This document shows, piece by piece, positions 6,848 through 11,907 of a stretch of DNA of 11,907 bases. The stretch lies in the NCBI GenBank assembly GCA_039934875.1, contig JBDTLH010000120.1, positions 1 through 11,907 of the forward strand. The letters are read 5' to 3'. Within the stretch, counting starts at the first letter, position 1; every line of letters begins with the position of its first letter. The position numbers and the translations under genes were made by a program. Source of the DNA: JBDTLH01 sp039934875. Its GTDB lineage: Bacteria; Acidobacteriota; Terriglobia; Terriglobales; Acidobacteriaceae. Below the pieces are notes generated by a model, which saw only the letters and a list, made by a program, of their open reading frames with translations, was not told the origin of the DNA and searched no databases.

Positions 6848-7324
6848 ATGAAAATCGATTTGCGTCTGACCACTGAAAAAGTCGTCGTTCACAAGGCTGA
6901 CGCTGTCGTGAAGGGCCTTTACGACACCTCGCTCTTCCATGACCTGGCGATGGCGGATACAGTACGGCAGCGCTACGGCGCGATCCCGGACCGAATACAA
7001 CTGCGGCTGCACGGGTCGGGGCTGCCGCTTGATATCTCGCTGGTGGACGCCAAAGCGGTGTTTTTCGTGAAGGATTTTGATGGCCAGAAGCAGCGCAAAG
7101 ACCTGAACTTCCACCAGCGCGCCAGCTCAATCGACGGAGTGTGGGTGCAACTTGCGTTCCACGACGGCGAGACCCTCGAAGGCATGGTATTTAACTCGAT
7201 CCACCCCTTGATTGACCCCGGCTTTTTTCTGATCCCGACCGATCCGGGGAGCAATAACCGCCTGGTGTATGTGCTCAAACACGCGCTGGCAGATTATCGA
7301 GTGTTAGGTTTGCGCCCGCTGTAG
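6848..7324 (+). CDS. Conserved-looking 158-residue protein of unknown function
   Basis: I do not recognise a defined function. Seen: no signal peptide, no membrane helix and no Cys cluster. The N-terminal half is mixed helical: KVVVHKADAVVKGLYDTSLF. The C-terminal half is beta-rich, with KAVFFVKDFDG at 69-79, VQLAFHDGETLEGMVF at 100-115 and GFFLIPTDPGSNN at 125-137. These motifs resemble small cytoplasmic domains I recall from Acidobacteria and deltaproteobacteria that turn up with PilZ-like or signalling proteins (possibly DUF6982). That recollection is uncertain. The ATG is 18 nt after the response-regulator stop without a clear Shine-Dalgarno, so it is probably in the same operon and translated by reinitiation or coupling. 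Its last 50 nt overlap the 3' end of the convergent beta-lyase gene. A role as accessory to the regulator is inference from position. Confidence 0.8.
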   Translation: MKIDLRLTTEKVVVHKADAVVKGLYDTSLFHDLAMADTVRQRYGAIPDRIQLRLHGSGLPLDISLVDAKAVFFVKDFDGQKQRKDLNFHQRASSIDGVWVQLAFHDGETLEGMVFNSIHPLIDPGFFLIPTDPGSNNRLVYVLKHALADYRVLGLRPL

Positions 7325-8462
7325 CCGCCGCCGCAAAGCTCGCGCGCAAATCGTCAATTAGGTCATCCGGGTCCTCGATGCCCACGGAGACCCGCACCAG
7401 GTCGCGGGGCACCACCTTCTGCTTCTTCAGCGCCTCCGGAATGCTGGCGTGCGACATGTAATTGGGCAGGCTGATGGTCGAATTCACTCCGCCGAAGCTG
7501 ACTGTGATGCAAAATATTCTGCAGGCCTCCACCAATTGCCGCGAGAAGTCAGGATTGCCGGTAGAAAAGCTGAGCACTGCGCCGGGCCCACGCGCCTGAA
7601 GCTCATGCACCTCGCGCGCGCGCCCCTGCAGCAGAGCGGGATAATAGACCTGCGCCACGGCGGGATGCGCGAGCAGGAACTCCGCCACGCGCAGCGCATT
7701 GTGCTGCTGCTGTTTCATGCGCAGGGCGAGGGTCTTCATGCCGCGCAACACCAGAAAGCTGTCGAAGGGAGAGAGTCCGCCGCCCTCGCCATTTTGAATC
7801 AGATAGAGTTCGTCCGCCAGGGCCGCATCCCGCACTACAATCGCACCCGCCATCACGTCCGAGTGTCCGCAGAGGAACTTGGTCGCGGAATGAAGTGTGA
7901 GGTCAGCGCCCAGTTCCAGCGGGCGCTGCAAATAGGGAGACATGGTACTGTTGTCCACGCACAGCAGCGCATTGTGCTGATGTGCTATCTGGGAGACGGC
8001 GGCAATATCCACAATACGGAGCAGCGGATTGGTGGGCGATTCGAGATAGACCAACCGCACACGCGCATGCATGGCTTCGCGCAACGCATCAAGGTCAGTG
8101 AAATCAACATACCGCACCCGCACTCCGCGATTTGCCAGGATGCGCGAGAATAGCCGATAGGTGCCGCCGTATAGATCGTCACAGGCGATGATCTCATCAT
8201 GAGGTTTAAGCAGGCGGGTGACCGCGGTGATGGCGGCGAGTCCGGTGCCGAAGCAGAAGCCGCGCGAACCGTTTTCGAGGGCCGCTAGCTGGCTCTCCAG
8301 TACCGCGCGCGTGGGGTTGCCGCTGCGGGAATAATCGAATTCGCCGAACTCGGTCGCCGAGTCCTGGCGGAAGGTCGCCGTCTGATAGATGGGCGTGTTG
8401 GCCGGGCGGCGGTGGTCACCGGGCGCCGGATCGTAATCGAGCAATCGTGTTTCGAACTTCAT
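7275..8462 (-). CDS. metC: Cystathionine beta-lyase-like PLP enzyme (Cys/Met metabolism family)
   Basis: Likely cleaves cystathionine to homocysteine, pyruvate and ammonia, the step before methionine. Seen: 395 residues, fold type I. It has YSRSGNPT at 44-51 (phosphate-binding Tyr and Arg from the neighbouring subunit), GTGLAAI at 72-78, the PLP-stacking Tyr98 (DDLYGGTY), Asp170 in CVDN, and the Schiff-base Lys195 in HSATKFLCGHSDVMAG. The stretch LIQNGEGGGLSPFD (221-234) followed by LRGMKTLALR (239-248), and SLPNYMSHASIP (331-342), match what I recall of plant chloroplast cystathionine beta-lyase better than E. coli MetC. Gamma-lyase or gamma-synthase activity cannot be excluded. Translation starts at an ATG overlapping the previous gene's TGA as ATGA, so it is translationally coupled as the last gene of the operon. 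The final 16 residues extend past the usual end and overlap the convergent gene by 50 nt. Confidence 0.85.
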   Translation of the reverse strand: MKFETRLLDYDPAPGDHRRPANTPIYQTATFRQDSATEFGEFDYSRSGNPTRAVLESQLAALENGSRGFCFGTGLAAITAVTRLLKPHDEIIACDDLYGGTYRLFSRILANRGVRVRYVDFTDLDALREAMHARVRLVYLESPTNPLLRIVDIAAVSQIAHQHNALLCVDNSTMSPYLQRPLELGADLTLHSATKFLCGHSDVMAGAIVVRDAALADELYLIQNGEGGGLSPFDSFLVLRGMKTLALRMKQQQHNALRVAEFLLAHPAVAQVYYPALLQGRAREVHELQARGPGAVLSFSTGNPDFSRQLVEACRIFCITVSFGGVNSTISLPNYMSHASIPEALKKQKVVPRDLVRVSVGIEDPDDLIDDLRASFAAAATAGANLTLDNLPARV

Positions 8463-10207
8463 GCCGCACCTCCCGCCGCGACTTGCAGCGGCAGGCGCCG
8501 GCGCGAGGCCTGGCGCGCGATTTCAAAGACATCGCCCATTACGGAGACAGTGGTCGGCCAACGCCCCGCGCCTCTGCCCCATATTGTTTTCGTGAAGCCT
8601 TCAGCCGTCACTGTCACGGTGTTCTGCTCCTCGCGAATGACGCCCTCCGTGCAGTCTCCCGCGACGGTGAGGGGTGCTACCCGCGCGAAAATTGTCCCAT
8701 GCTCTCGCCACAAGCGACCGACCAGCCGCACGCGATTGCCCGAAGAGGCGACAGAGCGCACCCATGCGCAATCTATGGCTTCGATGCCGTTACGAGGGAT
8801 CTGCGCGAGGGCAAGCGATATGCCGAATGCCTCGCGGGCGATCAACTGCAATTCGCAGGCGGTATCCGTGCCGTCGAGATCGAGTGTGGGATCGGCTTCG
8901 GCGAAGCCAGCCTCTTGCGCGTCCCGCACCGCATCGTTAAATGCCGATCCAGCGGCAATGCGGTCGAGGACGAAGTTGCAGGTGCCGTTTAATACTCCGC
9001 TGATCTGCTCAATGCGACGACCACTGGCTCGAAGCTCGGAGATGGTCTCGAGTACCGGGAGCGCGCCTCCTACCGCGGCTGAAATGCGCAGGGTGCCCGA
9101 TTGCGAAAAGCTGCGCCAGCGCTCCCCGGCAGTCGCCAACAAAAGTTTGCTGGCGGTCACTACTTGTTTGCCCGCGCAGAGCGCCGCCGAAATCAGATCG
9201 AGCGCTGGAGTGATGCCACCCATCACTTCAATGATGAGGTCTGATTCTTCCACCACCCGCCAACCATCGGTGGTAAGCAAGTGATGGGGTGCATGCGCCT
9301 GGTGCTTGCGCGGGCTGCGCACCGCAATCCCGGGTACTTCAAAGAGGTCGGGCCGGCGCCACAGCTCGCGAAAGACGCCAAGTCCGACTGTGCCAAGTCC
9401 GAGCAGGCCCACGCGAAGCGGCGCGGGCTGCTGCTCATTGCTATTGCTATTGCTATTGCCGTCGCGGTATTGAGTCTGCAAGCTGCCCACCCGCGTCGCG
9501 TGATCGCTGCCCGCCTGCGCCACCTCAAATTCGAATTCGGCAGCTTGGGCAAACGCAAGCGCCTTGGGCTGCACAATCTGTGCGCCCACCCGCCCCGCTT
9601 CTGCCCAGTTCACCTCGCGATAACACCGCGCGTTCGAATAGATCCGCGGATCGGAGGGGTAAATGCCCTCGACATCCTTGATGATGCGACATCGCGCGTC
9701 GAGCTGCTGTGCTAAGAGGATGGCGGAGAGATCGGAACCGCCGCGCCCCAAGAGCACGACCTCTCCGGCTGCGTTGCGGCCCGCGTATCCGGGAACGATC
9801 ACGACTTTTCCCGCGGCGGCTGCGTCAAGGATCGGTTGCGTTGCGCAGAAGGTGGGGATGGCGTCGCAAGCATCGCCTTCCGCCCGGAGCTCGATCTGGG
9901 TGGCGTCGAGCACCGTCGCGGGAACGCCGAAGCGGTCGAGTTCGAGCGCCAGGAGGGAGCTCGATTGCTCCTCGCCGGTCGAGATCAGGCGCGCCACGGC
10001 GTTTTGGTTTGAGAGCTTGCCGAAGCGCTGCGCTTGTTGCAGCAGGCGGTCGGTATCTCCGGCAAACGCAGAGACCACGGCGACTACCGAGTATTGCAGG
10101 CGCAGCCAGCGATAGATTTCATGGACTGCCTGGGGCAGATCGGCGGCGGACTGCAACACTGAACTGCCGAACTTGAGTACGATAATATTTTTTAGAGGAG
10201 TGCGCAT
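8459..10207 (-). CDS. Compact bifunctional aspartokinase / homoserine dehydrogenase lacking ACT domains
   Basis: Catalyses aspartate phosphorylation and reduction of aspartate semialdehyde to homoserine. Seen in 582 residues: the aspartokinase domain (about 8-241) has KFGSSV at 12-17, STGEE at 76-80, GRGGSD at 154-159 and KDVEGIYPSDPR at 177-188. The homoserine dehydrogenase domain (about 264-582) has Rossmann GLGTVG at 270-275, IIEVMGG at 325-331, catalytic Lys354 in VVTASK, VLNGTCNF at 405-412 and GFAEADP at 434-440. E. coli ThrA and MetL are about 810-820 residues. Here the two regulatory ACT domains between kinase and dehydrogenase are replaced by a linker of about 22 residues containing NSNSNSN. 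There is also no C-terminal ACT domain. Aspartokinase KFGGTS is shortened to KFGSS. The second conserved Lys of the dehydrogenase (yeast Lys223) is Glu452. The start overlaps the upstream gene by 16 nt, with GAGGG before the ATG. A single threonine- or methionine-type symbol is not assignable. Confidence 0.9.
   Translation of the reverse strand: MRTPLKNIIVLKFGSSVLQSAADLPQAVHEIYRWLRLQYSVVAVVSAFAGDTDRLLQQAQRFGKLSNQNAVARLISTGEEQSSSLLALELDRFGVPATVLDATQIELRAEGDACDAIPTFCATQPILDAAAAGKVVIVPGYAGRNAAGEVVLLGRGGSDLSAILLAQQLDARCRIIKDVEGIYPSDPRIYSNARCYREVNWAEAGRVGAQIVQPKALAFAQAAEFEFEVAQAGSDHATRVGSLQTQYRDGNSNSNSNEQQPAPLRVGLLGLGTVGLGVFRELWRRPDLFEVPGIAVRSPRKHQAHAPHHLLTTDGWRVVEESDLIIEVMGGITPALDLISAALCAGKQVVTASKLLLATAGERWRSFSQSGTLRISAAVGGALPVLETISELRASGRRIEQISGVLNGTCNFVLDRIAAGSAFNDAVRDAQEAGFAEADPTLDLDGTDTACELQLIAREAFGISLALAQIPRNGIEAIDCAWVRSVASSGNRVRLVGRLWREHGTIFARVAPLTVAGDCTEGVIREEQNTVTVTAEGFTKTIWGRGAGRWPTTVSVMGDVFEIARQASRRRLPLQVAAGGAA
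9437..9460. repeat. In-frame hexanucleotide microsatellite encoding an Asn-Ser linker
   Basis: The plus strand carries ATTGCT three times followed by ATTGCC. On the coding strand this gives alternating Asn and Ser codons at residues 250-257 of the fusion enzyme, exactly between kinase and dehydrogenase domains. The unit is 6 nt, so gain or loss of units keeps the frame and only changes linker length. Confidence 0.85.
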
Positions 10208-11406
10208 TCGGCCCTCGCTTCCGGTTTGGTTGCGATTGCCAATGCCTGCGCAAGGTCGGCGATGATGTCGTGCGGGCTTTCGAGTCCCACAGACAACCGC
10301 ACCAAGCCATCGCTGATGCCGGTGCGCTGACGGGTCGCGAGAGGCACGTCGCCATGAGTCATGCTTACGGGGTGCGTGATCAGGGTCTCCGCCGCGCCGA
10401 GGTTCTCGGCAAGGGAGCAGAGCTTGACTGCGTTCATCAAGCGCACGGCGGCGTCCGACCCATCCTTAAGTTCGAAGGAGAGCATTCCGCCAGAGAGCGC
10501 CTGCTGGCGCTTCGCCAATGCATACTGCGGAAACGAGGGGAGGCCGGGGTAGTGTACACGGGCAACTTCCGGCAGTTGCACCAGCCACTCGGCGACGCTC
10601 TGGGCGTTGCGCGAATGTTGTTGCATGCGCAGCGGCAGCGTCTTGATCCCGCGCAGGGTGAGCCACGCCTCCTGCGGAGATTGAATTGAGCCGAGCGTCT
10701 TGCGCACCAGGCGAATGCGTTCGATCAGCTTCGGGTCGCGGGTGGCCAGCGATCCGCCCACAGTCGCGTTGTGGCCCTCGATGTATTTGGTGGTGGAGAG
10801 CATGGTGATGTCCGCGCCGAGGTCGAGGGGACGCTGCAACAGAGGCGTGAGGAAGGTGTTGTCCACGGCCAGCAGCACTCCGGCGGTCTTGGTCACCTGG
10901 GCGATGGCGGCGATGTCTGCCAACTTCAGCGTGGGATTTGCCGGGGTCTCGATGAATACCAGCCGGGTATTCGGCTGGATGGCGCGGCGCACCTGCTCAA
11001 CGTCGGCGGTATCGACAAAGCTCGCGTCGACTCCGAAGTTGGAGAGGATTTGATGGAAGAGCCGCACCGTGCCGCCGTATACCACGTCGGAGATGACGAC
11101 GTGATCGCCGGACTGCAAGAGCGCCAGAAAGAGCGCCGAGATGGCGGCCATTCCGGTGCCGAAGCAGATCGCGGGAGGCGTATCTTCGAGCGCCCCCAGC
11201 GCAGCTTCCAAGGCTGAGACTGTGGGATTGGATGCGCGCGAGTAGGTGTGCCCCTTGTGGATGCCGACCGACTCCTGCAGAAAAGTAGTGGATTGATAGA
11301 TGGGGGTGAGCAGAGCGCCGGTAGCGGTGTCGGCGGAGACTCCGCCACGAACGGCGGTAGTCGCAAAGGAATCGAGATCGAATGGGGAATCGGATGGGAA
11401 TGGCAA
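10192..11406 (-). CDS. metB: Cystathionine gamma-synthase-like / O-acylhomoserine (thiol)-lyase PLP enzyme
   Basis: Probably condenses an acylated homoserine with cysteine to give cystathionine, or with sulfide to give homocysteine. Seen: 404 residues of the Cys/Met PLP family. TYSRASNPT lies at 54-62, GTGMAAI at 83-89, the stacking Tyr110 in DVVYGGT, VDNTFLTP at 181-188, the Schiff-base Lys207 in STTKYIEGHNATVGG, and SLAENLGAAETLITHP at 331-346 near the C-terminus. The STTKYIEGHNA form occurs in gamma-synthases, O-succinylhomoserine sulfhydrylases and gamma-lyases, so specificity is not settled. A beta-lyase-like gene in the same operon favours gamma-synthase in a transsulfuration route. The start is TTG at 11406, supported by AGGAG eight nt upstream (11419-11415) and no better in-frame start. 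It is the first structural gene of the operon, 45 nt after the T tract of a leader terminator. It overlaps the next gene by 16 nt. Confidence 0.87.
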   Translation of the reverse strand: MPFPSDSPFDLDSFATTAVRGGVSADTATGALLTPIYQSTTFLQESVGIHKGHTYSRASNPTVSALEAALGALEDTPPAICFGTGMAAISALFLALLQSGDHVVISDVVYGGTVRLFHQILSNFGVDASFVDTADVEQVRRAIQPNTRLVFIETPANPTLKLADIAAIAQVTKTAGVLLAVDNTFLTPLLQRPLDLGADITMLSTTKYIEGHNATVGGSLATRDPKLIERIRLVRKTLGSIQSPQEAWLTLRGIKTLPLRMQQHSRNAQSVAEWLVQLPEVARVHYPGLPSFPQYALAKRQQALSGGMLSFELKDGSDAAVRLMNAVKLCSLAENLGAAETLITHPVSMTHGDVPLATRQRTGISDGLVRLSVGLESPHDIIADLAQALAIATKPEARAECALL

Positions 11407-11450
11407 AACAGCAGCTCCTATAGAGTTGATCGCGTGAAAGGTTCGCCCGC

Positions 11451-11487
11451 AAAATCAAAAGGCCGTCTGGGGCTTCCCTAGACGGCC
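11451..11487 (-). terminator. Intrinsic terminator in the methionine operon leader (attenuator)
   Basis: On the minus strand, GGCCGTCT (11487-11480) pairs perfectly with AGACGGCC (11468-11461). An inner GGG/CCC pairing extends the hairpin, which is followed directly by TTTTGATTTT (11460-11451). It lies between the operon promoter and the first gene, so it must be read through for expression. Its 5' arm (CCGTCTAGGG) is also complementary to an upstream segment at 11544-11553. Confidence 0.85.
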
Positions 11488-11518
11488 GTTCACGATAGGA
11501 GAGTGTTCTGACTGGGCT

Positions 11519-11596
11519 TCAGGCTCCGAACGCGGACACGACACCGTCTAGGGTGTGCATGGCCATATACATTCGCTCGCCGATGAAGAACGTCAT
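11519..11596 (-). CDS. Met-rich leader peptide ORF (25 codons), candidate attenuator peptide
   Basis: The ORF starts ATG at 11596 and ends TGA at 11519. The peptide begins MTFFIGER and continues MYMAMHTLDG, so Met occupies codons 1, 9, 11 and 13. Three of five consecutive codons from 9 to 13 are ATG. It ends 31 nt before the leader terminator. Codons 15-18 contain the antiterminator segment. There is no Shine-Dalgarno before codon 1. The promoter places the transcript start 2-4 nt upstream, so initiation would be leaderless; codon 9 with GGCGAG upstream is an alternative start. Interpretation as a methionine-sensing leader peptide is inference from architecture, by analogy with his, trp, leu, thr and phe leaders. 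Confidence 0.65.
   Translation of the reverse strand: MTFFIGERMYMAMHTLDGVVSAFGA
11544..11553 (-). promoter_or_regulatory. Antiterminator segment complementary to the terminator 5' arm
   Basis: The minus-strand segment CCCTAGACGG pairs without mismatch with CCGTCTAGGG at 11485-11476, which contains the 5' arm of the terminator. The two pairings are mutually exclusive. The same segment lies in a small local hairpin, ACACC-CTAGAC-GGTGT (11556-11541). A longer-range pairing of GGC and CGAA (codons 6 and 8-9) with TTCG and GCC (codons 23-25) could enclose it. A ribosome held at codons 9-11 would disrupt that outer stem and leave this segment free. Confidence 0.65.
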
Positions 11597-11605
11597 GAGA
11601 GACAC

Positions 11606-11633
11606 TTTATTACAAGAGATTGCGAGCAGTCAA
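11606..11633 (-). promoter_or_regulatory. Sigma-70-type promoter of the methionine operon
   Basis: TTGACT (11633-11628) and AATAAA (11611-11606) on the minus strand are 16 nt apart. A TG one base upstream of the -10 gives an extended -10 element. The predicted start falls around 11598-11600, only a few bases from the leader ATG at 11596. The perfect palindrome at 11643-11652 lies 9 bp upstream of the -35. Confidence 0.55.
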
Positions 11634-11642
11634 ATCGAGCAG

Positions 11643-11652
11643 TTGCATGCAA
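11643..11652. promoter_or_regulatory. 10-bp palindrome TTGCATGCAA upstream of the methionine promoter
   Basis: A perfect 10-bp palindrome lies just upstream of the predicted -35 box. This is a typical place for an activator site. It is short, so the assignment rests mainly on position. Confidence 0.3.
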
Positions 11653-11669
11653 GTTGAGCGAGATGCGAA

Positions 11670-11695
11670 TGGCACAGACAGGAATGTCTGTGCCA
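11670..11695. repeat. Perfect 11-bp hairpin, dispersed-repeat type
   Basis: TGGCACAGACA (11670-11680) and TGTCTGTGCCA (11685-11695) are exact reverse complements around a GGAA loop. I recall near-identical hairpins scattered between genes in Acidobacteria and Verrucomicrobia; that is memory and not a search. It lies 21 bp after the stop of the edge gene. No T tract follows on either strand, so it fits a REP-like element or a transcript-end stabiliser better than an intrinsic terminator. Confidence 0.6.
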
Positions 11696-11715
11696 CCATG
11701 CTGACGAGGTGATGG

Positions 11716-11907
11716 TCAGTGGAGCGACAATGGGGTGGCTCCGGCGGACTGTAGCTGCGAATTTGCGGCGGCCAATTGCTGGATGAACGATTGCCAGGCG
11801 CTGAGGACCTGAGGGATGGAGGCTTCGGCGGTTTTGACGGCGGCGGTCGCTTCGGCGGTGGGCGGAGCGTCGGCGCTTTCGACTGCGGAGGAGGCGGCCA
11901 TCAAATC
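11716..11907 (-). CDS. 3' end of an unrecognised Ala-rich protein (5' end outside window)
   Basis: The frame is open from the window edge to the TGA at 11718-11716, giving 63 visible C-terminal residues. The first part is low in complexity (Ala, Thr, Glu, Ser). A more structured amphipathic stretch follows (IPQVLSAWQSFIQQLAAA), then a short tail. GC-rich third positions fit coding. A TTG/ATG pair near the edge could be read as a start, but the frame stays open beyond it and I see no ribosome site in the few bases available. No family is recognised. It is transcribed toward the methionine operon, with the hairpin at 11670-11695 just after its stop. Confidence 0.5.
   Translation of the reverse strand, partial: DLMAASSAVESADAPPTAEATAAVKTAEASIPQVLSAWQSFIQQLAAANSQLQSAGATPLSLH

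Noticed and set aside
5933..7114. 393-codon minus-strand frame
   Set aside because: It is antisense to the response regulator and the 158-residue gene. It has an Arg-, His- and Gln-rich shadow composition and no domain.
8412..9284. 290-codon plus-strand frame
   Set aside because: Antisense shadow of the dehydrogenase domain; Ser- and Arg-rich with no recognisable domain.
9437..9460. CRISPR-like repeat
   Set aside because: Directly adjacent 6-nt units without spacers, inside a coding region; a microsatellite.
11407..11640. SAM or SAH riboswitch in the methionine leader
   Set aside because: I looked for the SAM-I, SAM-II and SAH core motifs by eye and found none. The Met-rich ORF plus mutually exclusive pairings explain the region better. 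An unknown aptamer class cannot be excluded without a covariance search (Infernal against Rfam).
11670..11695. Intrinsic terminator for the edge gene
   Set aside because: The stem is perfect, but neither flank has a T tract. A dispersed repeat or an RNA-end stabiliser is more likely.

Overview
The window looks like chromosomal DNA from a GC-rich, Gram-negative-type soil bacterium. My best guess is Acidobacteriota. The reasons are the pairing of exopolysaccharide genes with sigma-54 activators, an acidobacterial-looking 158-residue gene, and a perfect dispersed-type hairpin whose sequence I associate with Acidobacteria and Verrucomicrobia. This assignment is inference. No rRNA, tRNA, CRISPR array, transposase or phage gene is visible.

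Region 1 (20-3897) is a surface-polysaccharide locus. A minus-strand pair encodes an O-antigen-ligase/polymerase-like membrane protein and then a membrane acyltransferase. Divergent from them is a GT4 glycosyltransferase. The minus-strand pair has a good sigma-54-type -24/-12 element. The intergenic space holds an 8-bp inverted repeat.

Region 2 (3894-7324) is regulatory. Two divergently transcribed sigma-54 activators face away from a 416-bp intergenic region with several palindromes. One lacks a receiver domain (PspF-like layout); the other is a full NtrC-type response regulator. Each has a GG-N10-GC sigma-54-type promoter, and the response regulator also has a sigma-70-type promoter. Their DNA-binding helices are closely alike, so they may share operators. 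A 158-residue protein of uncertain function follows the response regulator. No histidine kinase gene is present in the window.

Region 3 (7275-11640) is a three-gene methionine operon on the minus strand: a cystathionine gamma-synthase-like enzyme, a compact aspartokinase-homoserine dehydrogenase fusion, and a cystathionine beta-lyase-like enzyme resembling the plant type. The genes overlap by 16 and 4 nt. Together they cover aspartate to aspartyl phosphate, semialdehyde to homoserine, and acyl-homoserine plus cysteine to homocysteine. The semialdehyde dehydrogenase and the homoserine acyltransferase must be encoded elsewhere. The fusion has no room for ACT domains, so allosteric feedback is probably absent.

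The most interesting signal is the leader of this operon. It has a sigma-70-type promoter, an almost leaderless 25-codon ORF with three Met codons among five (codons 9, 11 and 13), a 10-nt segment perfectly complementary to the 5' arm of a downstream intrinsic terminator, then the terminator with its T tract, and finally the TTG-started first gene with a good Shine-Dalgarno. I read it as a candidate ribosome-mediated transcription attenuator that senses methionine supply. It could replace the missing allosteric control. Known SAM riboswitch core motifs were not seen. The right edge carries the 3' end of an unrecognised Ala-rich gene.
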